A DNA stretch of 64,000 bases, from assembly GCA_037447655.1 (NCBI GenBank), contig JBBHKE010002277.1, positions 29,571 through 93,570 on the forward strand, read 5' to 3'. The notes below the pieces were generated by a model, which saw nothing but the letters and a program-made list of their open reading frames with translations, was not told the DNA's origin and ran no database searches. This document shows, piece after piece, positions 1 through 10,012 of the stretch. Position 1 is the stretch's first letter. Every line of letters begins with the position of its first letter. The translations under genes and the position numbers were made by a program. This stretch comes from Zygnema cylindricum. Taxonomy: Eukaryota > Streptophyta > Zygnematophyceae > Zygnematales > Zygnemataceae.

Positions 1-735
1 CGAGGTAGCTCAGGGATTCCCATACAGGGGTACATGAACATTGAATCGCTTGAATGAAAAATAAAATCGCGCCTAGGCCGCCTGGGCGAAAAGTTCACAG
101 GGATACACATTCTTGCATAGCATTCAATGCAAACACTGCTAACATATGCAGCTGTTATGGACACTGCCAACAGTTGCAGATGTTAGACACAACAGCCTGC
201 AATAAAAAACCTTAACGGACACACTGCAGCGTACAGAATGGCACTGTAACATCTGCATGGCGGAAGGTGGGACATGGCAAAGTGCCAACTTCTTACGTCG
301 ACCGGACAGGAGACGAGAGGCAAAGCGCAACTTCTTCAACCGTGAAACGGTACAGGGTGGAAGGCGGTACGTCTACAATGTCACGGTAAGACATGCGACG
401 TCACACAGGCAATTCCAAAAAATAACGTCCGACAACACAGATTGTAGACGTTGACAACCGTCACAGGTATTGTCGACGTATACAATCGTCACAAACGTAA
501 CTTACGATACGTTCTTACACATAGGGACACTTGAAAAGCGGGTCCGCCGGATCCGCGCTAAAATAAAAAGTAAGTTCGCTAAGTTACAAGTACATGGGGA
601 CATACCCTTAGGGACTCGATGGAGCCTTCGCCACCTGTGTATTGGTGCACCGACCCCACAAACACACCACAGCAAATATATTAAAGTACGATACAAAATT
701 ATACTGTGCCGCAGAATACTGTACTGTCGGTACAG
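1..735. other. Intergenic DNA, no gene recognised
   Basis: No reading frame here resembles a known protein and no RNA gene was recognised. The sequence is rich in GTAC, CGTA and ACGT words. It ends at the TA that flanks the first MITE. Confidence 0.5.
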
Positions 736-737
736 TA

Positions 738-1238
738 CACCGCGAATCGTAATTAGAGTAAATTACTCTAATTCGGTCGCTCGAAATTTTGACTCTATCA
801 CATGAAATAGAGTAAATGATTCTATTTTTTTCATTCTTTTATTTAAGGTAAAATTTTATTAGCGTTTTTAATTCTAATATAGGTTCTTTTTAAATAGTGT
901 GGAGTACGGACAACCTCTGACCGTGCAAAGTTGTACTTTATTAAGTAAAAAAGTACAAATAATGATTTAATACATGCCGTTATCATGTAACTGCGTTTTA
1001 ACAAACCGCGTAGTGCAAACGTCACAGTGACGATAAACTGTACGTTTTGCCAAATTCTGTACAAATACCTTATTTACAGTATAGGATATTAGCGTGCCAA
1101 ATTAGAGTACTTAAATAAATTAGAGTAAACTTCATAGTTGAAACAGCTCTATCACACAAATTAGCGTTCATTACTCTATTTGTTTTTCCTAGTCTTTGTA
1201 CTCTAATTTTTTCATTACTCTAATTAAGATTCGCGGTG
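738..1238. mobile_element. TA-flanked MITE, long type, copy 1
   Basis: A 501-bp non-coding element with inverted ends. The left end reads CACCGCGAATCGTAATTAG and the right end is its near-perfect complement (CTAATTAAGATTCGCGGTG). TA flanks it on both sides. The interior matches, in opposite orientation, the interior of the element at 4731-5227 (for example the segments around 870-1085 and 4861-5130). The inverted similarity continues a few bases past the TA as GTAC-rich DNA, so the outer boundary is slightly uncertain. A TA duplication with CAC ends would suit the Tc1/mariner group, but no transposase is present to confirm it. Confidence 0.75.
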
Positions 1239-1240
1239 TA

Positions 1241-2679
1241 CTGTACTGTACCGTACTCGTCGGAGCTTCAAAGGGTCTACCTAAGCTGATTATGATCTCT
1301 CGGGTATTACCCTAATGTGGCCAACCAATGTGATTTATGCATTGTTGTACTTGGGTCATCCCGGATCCACCGGGTTTATGTTCAACCTCTCATGTATCTT
1401 TGGTGTGGCGATTTTTAAGACACGTTGCGAACAAGTTAAGAGCATAGTTCAAAAGTAGGCGTTTTTATGGTAGGCCTTTGGTCGGCGCCTTTATCGTAAG
1501 TTGTGTTATGGGCTTTTCATGTGATCTTCTTAGATCGCTACTTTGATCAGAGACCGTCCGATCGTCCGAATCTGACGATGTAAATAAAATTTGTTGGTCC
1601 GAATGTTTTAATTGGTCCGAATAGGTCCGAATACAATATGGGTCTTAAGGTCATATTGTATGTTTTGCATACGATATGCATATTGTATGGGCTTACTTTC
1701 ACCTACTTTTAAACTATGGTCAAAACTTGACAACTGTGGTAAGTCATCCTGTCATCTTCTTTTCCGGAAAATCTTTTCGGAATGCAGAAATCCGACTTTG
1801 AAAAAACATGAAGTCGTATCCCGAATGATTGAATGAATGGTACGGACAAATTTGAGTCATCGGCGACTAATCGTACGGCAACATAAATCACATCGCGACG
1901 TTTTTGTTGACGTGAGGTGACGTCAAAGGCGATTCACGTCCAAACAAAAAAAAAGGACATTCATTTCCTCATCTCATTCATCATCCATTTCTAGTGTGAA
2001 TGCAGCAATTGTTATGATTCGCTGCTCAACAATAATGTTTTGGACTGTAAGGCGCTGTGAAATTCTGTAAAAGAAACGACAAACGCACTGACGAACGACA
2101 AACCGACTGGCCGACAGCCGGCCGACATTTATGTACGGAATTCTGAGTGTTCTCGACGGCGTACGGATAGGAAGTTCAAACTTTTAAAGATTTTGTCATC
2201 AAATGAAGTTAATTCTATTGGTGTGTACGGTAGCCTAGTACCAACTATAAAGATTTACCTACTTTTGACTTTACCAATAAAAGATACCTTTAGTCGATAT
2301 ATCGCAAACAAAACAATGGTGCTGCATCGCCGATATATTGGTTCCAATACTAATATATCAATATCGCAATGGTAGACCCTTTCATTGTTTCTTTAGGATT
2401 TGATTGGTTTTATTTTTCTGCCCTCCTTGCGACTCAATGCGACAAAATTTCTGAGGTCATCTTTGCTTCAAGTGCATATTTCATTGTCGTATTGACGTCA
2501 AGTGGGATGCGATTGTGGTCGATTTCGCATCGAGCGGAATTTGTACTTTGTCAATCGACGGTCGGTGTTTATTCCCTAACATCGCCGTAGAATATTTTGT
2601 CCTTTTATGCCTCGTTGTACCTTTCGTGCCACGAAGTCCGCGTCGTATCAAGAAATGTATCGGTGAGGACAGGGTACGG
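1241..2679. other. Intergenic DNA between MITEs
   Basis: No gene recognised. The only notable feature is one copy of a 94-bp direct repeat (1443-1536). Short frames here do not resemble proteins. Confidence 0.45.
1443..1536 (+). repeat. 94-bp direct repeat, copy 1
   Basis: This stretch recurs at 3755-3848 with two adjacent base changes (GGCGCC against GGATCC) and otherwise the same sequence. The two copies are about 2.3 kb apart. The flanks differ: copy 2 runs straight into a TA-flanked MITE end. It is probably a fragment of an unrecognised dispersed repeat. Confidence 0.8.
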
Positions 2680-2681
2680 TA

Positions 2682-2894
2682 CACCGCGAATCGCTATTAG
2701 TGTTAACGCTTTTTTCGCCACTAAAAACATCTTTTCTCCGTACACACTAGTCGGATTTTATATCTGACGATTGCGATTGAAAGGTAAGATGCTCATCTTC
2801 CAATTGTCTCAAATTGAAAATCGGACGAGTGTGTACGGAGAAAAGACGTTTTAAGTAGCGAAAAAAACATTAACCCTAATAGAGATACACGGTG
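2682..2894. mobile_element. TA-flanked MITE, short type, intact copy
   Basis: A 213-bp element made almost wholly of two long inverted arms of about 80 bp. They begin CACCGCGAATCGCTATTAG on the left and, read inward from the right, CACCGTGTATCTCTATTAG. Both arms contain the block TCTCCGTACACACT. TA flanks both ends. It is the best-preserved short-type copy here and is the reference for the split copies at 4219-4299 with 7385-7417 and at 18830-19450, and for the intronic copy at 8921-9126. Confidence 0.8.
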
Positions 2895-3754
2895 TACTGT
2901 ACTCGTCACCACACGATATAGCGTCATCGCTCTCTGCCCGATAATCGATAATATCGGGCTACTACAAATATCGCGCAGGAAAATAATGCTGCACAACACC
3001 AGTTGATCCAAATTTTCAAATGTACGGAAAATCCGGACATATGCAGCTACATTACTGGTGGCCCCACCTGCTGGTCTTAAAGTCTTCGCAGTTATTATTA
3101 AAAGTCCATCAGATCCTGTCGTGTAAGTCCATAGGACAGTTACAAGTGGGTCCATAGGAAAGGATTGTGCACCGTGAACTCCGTGATTTACGCGGTTTTC
3201 CGAATCCTGCGAGCCTCCACGTCAGTTCGCGATCCGCCGCGTAAATCTAGTCGAGATTTTAGAAAAAACTGCGATTCGATTTTTCAGCTACTGTACTTCC
3301 GTGCGGTGGTTGTTGATTTTTGCAAACGCGTCATTCGGCGTTGATTTTATACTAGCGGGTAAATTAGGGCCTGATTTTTCAGAGTTAAAACGCGTAAATT
3401 GGGGTTCGTTGCTTCGTTTTTACAGACTCCCTGCTGGCACGTCGTTATTATGCTCCGTCGTCATCACTGTACGGACACTCGGCGTCGAGTCCGTGTTCGC
3501 TAGAGTGGTATTTACGGGTACGACGAATCGATGCTCCAAACCTGCAGCTGGCGTTTTCAGTTCGGTACACAAACAGACAAATTAACATTTACGTTTTACT
3601 TTTACTCCCTGGCAATCGGGACCATTAGAGTTGCATATCGCGGCCAAGATGGCGACACTGAAAACAGGCCAAACATTCCAACTACAAAAAATAGTGACAA
3701 AGGTGTGGAAAAAGTACAAGATCGACCGCATGTCAGCGAAGGCAAAATGCAGAC

Positions 3755-3848
3755 CATAGTTCAAAAGTAGGCGTTTTTATGGTAGGCCTTTGGTCGGATC
3801 CTTTATCGTAAGTTGTGTTATGGGCTTTTCATGTGATCTTCTTAGATC
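3755..3848 (+). repeat. 94-bp direct repeat, copy 2
   Basis: Second copy of the repeat at 1443-1536, differing at two adjacent bases. It ends where a MITE end starts (TA at 3849-3850, then CACCGCCAATCG), suggesting the MITE inserted at or next to this repeat. Confidence 0.8.
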
Positions 3849-3850
3849 TA

Positions 3851-3965
3851 CACCGCCAATCGTTATTAGCGTGTAAGTTTTTTTAGCGTATAAAAATAAT
3901 TACCGTGGTGTACGCTATTTAAGAATTTGAAAACTTTGGAAAAAATCATACATTCTAATTGTTTG
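3851..3965 (+). mobile_element. Partial TA-flanked MITE, 217-bp type
   Basis: The sequence from CACCGCCAATCGTTATTAG onward matches the left half of the intact element at 7067-7283, including the shared internal block GTGGTGTACGCTA. No matching right end was found before 4219, so the copy looks truncated or rearranged. Confidence 0.6.
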
Positions 3966-4218
3966 GTTATGGTAATTTGGATCTTTGAAAAAAAAAATGT
4001 CGGTCGCAAACATGCTTACACTAATATAGGTCTCCGTACAAAAGCTGACAAATTGAACACAAATCGTACATTCACACGGTCGAAACGCGGATGTCGGACG
4101 AATATGTGCGAGCGGGATTTTTTACGACCTGGTTTTTTTTCCTTTTTAGAACGCACACTCTCATGCGTCCGCGGTTACTAAAACTAATTTATTGTACTTT
4201 TTAACTTAAAAAGGTACA

Positions 4219-4299
4219 CACCATCCGATCGGTGGTCTCAAACTGAAAATCGGACAAGTGTGTACGGAGAAAAGATGATTTAAGTGACAAAAAAAAATA
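4219..4299. mobile_element. Short-type MITE, left remnant of a split copy
   Basis: This segment matches the right arm of the MITE at 2682-2894 (ATCGGACAAGTGTGTACGG and neighbours). It stops at 4299, where the foldback element starts, and resumes at 7385. The outer left arm of this MITE is missing. Confidence 0.7.
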
Positions 4300-4730
4300 G
4301 GGAATTGATCATGGCAGTGACTGTTTTAGTTGCGCACAATCACTTACGTCATTTTGTGAAAGATTCTGCGTTTGAAGTACACATTGGTACAAGTAAAGTA
4401 CCGTCGAGTATAAATTTGACGGGCAACCAGTTCGACAACTTTGACTTTCAAAATTTTGTTACAACCGCTTAAAATTTTGCCGCGCTTGCGAACGTCGACC
4501 GGCATAATAAAGTTAGCAATTCGCACAGCCGGCGAAGGTTTATGGTAACAAAACTGCGACAACCACATGTAAATAAAAGTGTTGCAGACAGTCACTTTTT
4601 GTCATTACGTGAGCTCCACGGTGAGAGCACATGTTGGGTTTTAACTTAGCCGCAAAATCAAAATTTAATCGTCTAAGCGTTACATAGAACTTAGTCGCAA
4701 ACTGAAGCATAACCTCTCAAAACTAAAGTG

Positions 4731-5227
4731 CACCACGAATCATAATTAGAGTAAAGAATTAATTAGAGTTAAAAAACGAAAAAAAAAATATTTATTAACT
4801 CTAAATTGTGTAAAAAAAAAAAAAAACAAATTCTACTCTAATTTGGGTTTCTATCCGTACTAGTTATCCGCGCCGATATCATTACTGTAAATTAGGTACA
4901 TTTACAAAATCTGACAAAACGTACAGTTTCACGTCATTATGACATTTTGCATTACGCGGTTTGTGAAAACGCGGTTACATAATAACAACATGTATTAAAT
5001 CATTTTTTGTACTTTTTTAGTTAACATAGTACAATTTAGCACGGTCAAACGTTGGCTCTACGCATCACTATTTAAAATGGACTATATTTGTGTTGTCAAC
5101 GCTGATTCCCAAAGTACCTTAAATAATGTAAAGAATAATTTAAAATGTTGTACTCTATTTAGGGTGATATAGTCAAAAGTTAAGGGGACGAAATTAGCGT
5201 ACATGCCGCTAGTTAAGATTCACGGTG
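4731..5227. mobile_element. TA-flanked MITE, long type, copy 2
   Basis: A 497-bp element from CACCACGAATCATAATTAG to GATTCACGGTG. Its interior is the reverse of copy 1 (738-1238). The right side is followed by TA, while the left flank now reads TG. It sits at the centre of a roughly 55-bp hairpin (arms near 4669-4727 and 5228-5281), which itself interrupts the left arm of the foldback element. Confidence 0.75.
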
Positions 5228-7066
5228 TACTGCAGTTTTAAGAGGTACTGTCTAAGTTTGCGTCGAAGTTTAATGTAACGCTTAGGGTGACGTTCCATCA
5301 AGCGAAAAGTGGCTTAGTTTACAAAAATCCGCGACTCTCCATACCAAATCGTACTGCCTATTTTGTTTTTATACGAAAAACAACATTACAGAGAATCTTG
5401 CCGATACTCTCCGAAGGTCTTGGAGGTAATACAAGGCGTTGGGTGTTCATCTGCGATGAGTTCGCTTCATTTTTTTATATAGTTGTCAACCCACCTCGAA
5501 GAGGTGGTTTGGCAGATACAAAAAAAAAAATAGTGACACGCTGGACGATTAAGCTACGTGTCATGATGGAAAACCAACGAAAAATCTTAAGATTTGCACA
5601 TGACACGCGCTTTTCAAAATACAGCCGAAAATAAAAACGATATTTCGTAATATTCTTTCGTCAAGCTATTTTCGGTAACTTTTGTTCGTCACAATATTTC
5701 TCTCAAACGGCTTTCGTTATGTCCGGAAAAAGAAACCCTAAAAAAGGAGATGTCATACAAAATGGTGTTTGCAAAAAGTATAAAAGTTATGTCGTATGAT
5801 TACTTCTTACGCAGGTACATGGTACGCAAGTGAAGATTTGAAGTTAAGTTTATCGGTGCTAAAAATCTGAAAGATATTCATTATCGGATCGTAGCTTACG
5901 TGGCGCCAGTCAATTTAGAACACGTGGTTTCGAGACTATACGTGATGGAATATCGACTCAATCGACCCGGTCACGAGAGTTGGCCGTACGATTACATAAA
6001 CGTCTGATGGAACTTCACCCTTAGGGTAACCTTCCATCAGGGGTTCTTAGTAATCGTACGGTCACATTTGTTGGCAGTAATATTTGTAACACATTTCCAT
6101 CAGGTCGTGCCAGTGAAGCAAAAATGGATTACGTGTTAGAATGCGATTGGTACCACGTAGGATCCTGTTGAGCCGCTCGGATTAATGAAAGATTTGAAAA
6201 GTACAAAATCTCAATTGCGTATCTGTACGGTCGGACGCGGATTAGAATATCTAGTAGCGTCACGCTAGTATACAATCTGTACGTCCTTGTATTTGTCGTT
6301 GTACCAACGGTCACGAAAAACGTTGCAAAATGAAAATTTGTACAAATGTCCATGAATGTACCATTTGTACGTTCATGTATTGTCGTTGTTCCAACGGAGG
6401 CGTGACAAGATGTCCTACAACCAAGATTTTGTCGTCGAACAGGGTGGCTTTGATGTCAAAAGGTACACGCCATTTGCCACATGTAAGCTTATAACTTCAC
6501 GTCCGTCGTGGATCGACTCTGACTTTTACAAGTGGACCGATACACGTGTCCAGTAAGCGCAAAGTGTCCTTCTGAGGACAGTCGGAGGAGACTTGCCAGG
6601 TACTGGATAGAAGGGGCGTTTGCGTCGAAAATTCAAAATCGGACGGCGAAAGTTTTTCGCCAAAAAGTCTGGAGAATCTTAACGAATTTCTGGTAAACAT
6701 TTTTTGTAATAAAGAAAAAAGAACAGTACGGATTAGTACGGAAAGGTACTTTCTCCAATAAAGAACCCCACTTTTCGCCTGATGGAAGTTTACCCTAGGT
6801 TAAAATCCAACATGTGCTCTCACCGTGGAGCTCACCTAAAGACAAAAAGTGACTGTCTGCAACACTTTTATTTACATGTGGCTGCCGCAGTTTTGTGACC
6901 GTAAACCTTCGCCGACCGTAAACCTTCGCCGGCCCTGTGAATTGCTGATTTTATTATGACGGTCGAAGTTCGCAAGCGCGGCAAAATTTTAAGCGGTTGT
7001 TTGTAACAAGATTCTGAAAGTAAAAGCTGTCGAACCGGTTGACCGTCAAATTTATACTCGACGGTA

Positions 7067-7283
7067 CACCGCCAATCGCTATTAGCGTGTAGGTTTGATT
7101 AGCGTATACTATTATTTAGGCTGGTGTACGCTAATTGGGAATTTGGAAATTTTGGAAGAAATCGATTACTCTAATTAGGAATTAGGGCTTTTTTTAAATA
7201 GTGTGGATAATTCTATTTGAGAATAAAAACAAAAAAAAGCGGGACGGGATTAGCGTACACAACGCTAATAGCGATTGGCGGTG
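7067..7283. mobile_element. TA-flanked MITE, 217-bp type, with a visible empty site
   Basis: Inverted ends CACCGCCAATCGCTATTAGCG are precise at both sides, and TA flanks both (7065-7066 and 7284-7285). The other arm of the foldback element supplies the uninserted version of the same site at about 4396-4408, where GTAC occurs once. Filled and empty sites in one molecule therefore show that insertion duplicated TA (or GTAC, which cannot be told apart here). Confidence 0.9.
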
Positions 7284-7384
7284 TACTTTACTTGTACCAA
7301 TGTGTACTTCAGATGTACAATCTTTCACAAAATGATGTAACTGACTGTGCGCAACCAAAACAGTCACTGCCACGATCAATTCCC

Positions 7385-7417
7385 AAAAAATATTAACCCT
7401 AATAGCGATACACAGTG
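7385..7417. mobile_element. Short-type MITE, right remnant of a split copy
   Basis: After the foldback element the MITE resumes with ATTAACCCTAATAGCGATAC and ends CACAGTG, like the right end of the element at 2682-2894. Removing the foldback element and one AAAAAATA gives a junction matching the intact MITE. Confidence 0.75.
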
Positions 7418-7509
7418 CAGTTTCTCGTTGCAAGCAAGTTGTATAGAAGTGTTTGCAATACTTTACTGTACAGTAGTTTCCATCTTCATTTCTTTCTTTC
7501 TCTATCTCC
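7418..7509 (+). promoter_or_regulatory. Probable 5' UTR or proximal promoter of the DUF1997 gene
   Basis: Only about 90 bp separate the last MITE end from the chosen start codon. The stretch is pyrimidine-rich near the ATG (TTTCTTTCTTTCTCTATCTCC), as plant leaders often are. No clear TATA box is seen in it. Core promoter sequence may therefore lie inside the MITE or foldback DNA upstream. The transcription start cannot be placed from sequence. Confidence 0.35.
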
Positions 7510-9965
7510 ATGGAATACAACACATACGTGTCCGCTTCTTCTCAATCACATCCATCGTACGGATATTCTCTTCCTCCATCAAAACACTCCTCCGCTCTTC
7601 CTAAATTTCATCGTAGAAACAAAGTAAATAATGTTAACATTGTTTCTAAATGTCGGAGTATGTATACTTACTCCGATACCGTCACCAATGGCAAAAACTA
7701 TGCCGACAAAAGTTTGTTAACTGGTCAAAATGGAGGACGAAATGGTAAAAACGGAGGACTTAATCACAAATTAGTTGCAACCAGACACTCAGGTTTTAGG
7801 GTTTCTGCAAGTGCAAGTACAGGAAATGAGGAGTTGTCAACTGGCAAAAAAGCAAAGTTGATTGCCCAAAGAATGGAAGAATTTGAATTGGTGGAAATGG
7901 AGAGGCCATTAGGTACGTTTTAAAGTTAAATTATTAACGCTACAACAATTAGAGTAAAAAAAAACCCTGAAAATTTCCGGAAACATTCCTCAGAAATCCT
8001 TGAAGACCCTAGAAAGTGTGAAAGTCGTAACCACGCAATCTTACGTAATATTTTTCTAGAATTTCAAAATTTTAATCGTAGCAAATAACGTGTAGGGTTG
8101 TTCCCAGGATTTTGTATTCTTGATCATGAGTTGATTGGTTCTCTCAATTATGTAACTGCTTGTTATGTTCAAAAATTGTGAGATCGTAATCCTTTTCATT
8201 TCTTTCTAGTGAGGTTTACAGTGCCCATTGCTATTAGTGTTACTAACACTAATTTGACAGCGACTTTTTTCAGGCGAAAATCATAAATAGTGTCAATAAC
8301 ACCATTTAACGTCAGTCTGCACTAAATCAGCGAATTTGAAATTTATCACAATGCATGAATTAAAATAAGCTTAACTAATAGTATCAAAAGTACCACTAGA
8401 ACCATTTCTCTACAGTATGGTTACAATTATCATTACAATATCTTGGCAAATATCATTGCAATTACCGTTACAAATGTCATTTCAAATATCATTGTTAACA
8501 TCATTACAAATATCATTTGTAAATTTATTTACAAACATTATCACAGTGTGAGCTTTTCATATGTCACTTCAAATATCATATTTATGGGTTGACAAATATC
8601 ATTGCATTATGTACATTTTGAATGTCAATACAAATATCATTATAAAATTTGTGACAAATATCATTGTATTGTGTACGTTTTGTCCGTTGGCCTGTTTTAT
8701 GTTTAAAGGCATCCAGAAATTTTATTGTTGACCAATATTAGTTGTGTTGCTCATTATAGAAATTAAAACTTTTTGATTTAGATCGAATCAAGTTTGTGAA
8801 GGTAAAGTATCGACATGGACAGGTTGTTATTCACACAAGTGTTTATTTGAAGTTAGTTAGACTTCATTTATACAGATGACAGAATAATTACAAAGCAGAT
8901 TTGTGTGGATGTCTCCTCTACACTGTGGATTGCTATTTGTGTTAATGTTTTTTTCGCCACTTAAATCATTTTTTCTCCATGCAAACTTGTTAGACTATTA
9001 ATCCGACGGTTGCGTTGGAGAGGTAAGGTTCCTATCTTCCAATTGGCGATCTCCAAAGGGGAATTAGGCATTCATGCACTACGGAAAGAGGATAAAAAAC
9101 ATTAACGCTAATAGCGATACATGGTGTACACTGCTTAACCTAATTAGTGCGGATGGATCTGTAGCCAGTAGGAAGTAGGAAATAGGAATTAGGAAATTAG
9201 TCCAGTCTACACCACAGCATGTATGGAAAACAGGTCCTATACGAACGCTTGTATTTTATGGTACTTGTCAATAGGTCTTTTGGTTGTTCGCATTAATATT
9301 TGAGTAACTCAATAATTGGCACCTGAAGTCTATATCTTCTTGATTAATTATGGTGAGTCCTTTAGTACACCGGCCTCCATTGTTATTTGAGTCAGTGAAT
9401 CATTAATGCTATTAGAATTAACTACACTAAATTATGCTCGTAGTCTTAATGAATTTTTATGTTACGCTTTATTATAATCAACTACACCAAATTATGTTTT
9501 GGCACGTTGCTCATTTTGGGTCACTTAACTAAATAGCACTATTAACATGAATTTTTGATTTTGGGTCAGAATTGCCACTCAAATGAGAGTGATTAACTCT
9601 AATAACAATGGACAATGTAGTTTGGCAGTGAGAGCATGTTTGACAAAAAAAAAAAAAAACCACGTGCAACGCATCGATTTGAATAAGAATGAACTTGAAT
9701 GCTAAACAAATCGATTAAATTGCAACTGATGGCGATTTAAAAAAATAGTGGATTGATCAAATACAAGCTATTGATTTATCTAGTTTCATTTTTTAATTCA
9801 TGGCTGATCTTCCCCATAACTCATGAGCTTCAAATGTTTCTCTTAACGACTTTTGTAGAAAACTATTTCTCGGGTTTTCTATGTTGCCAGCAACGAGTCT
9901 GGCATTTTCCCGCATTAGCTAAAAGTGCTTGAATATTTAAACTTCATGTTACTACATGTCTTAGC

Positions 9966-10012
<47 letters not shown>

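Larger units (their letters stand above)
4300..7384. mobile_element. 3.1-kb foldback transposon with long inverted arms
   Basis: Both ends begin GGGAATTGATC read inward. The left arm (4300-4645) and right arm (6800-7384) are inverted copies, apart from a 217-bp MITE in the right arm. A further short inverted match lies at 5281-5310 and 6766-6797. The element is flanked by the 8-base duplication AAAAAATA (4292-4299 and 7385-7392) and interrupts a short-type MITE. Long arms suit a Mutator-like element, though 8 bases also suits hAT. The interior (5282-6796) holds only short frames that I do not recognise and no visible transposase, so it is probably non-autonomous. Confidence 0.75.

Noticed and set aside
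3301..3770. Two overlapping plus-strand frames of 79-94 codons
   Set aside because: No similarity recognised, and they lie in MITE-rich DNA without supporting splice or promoter signals.
5287..6556. Short frames inside the foldback element (5287-5634, 6356-6556)
   Set aside because: No transposase motif or known domain, and they overlap inverted or repeated sequence. Insufficient for a gene call.
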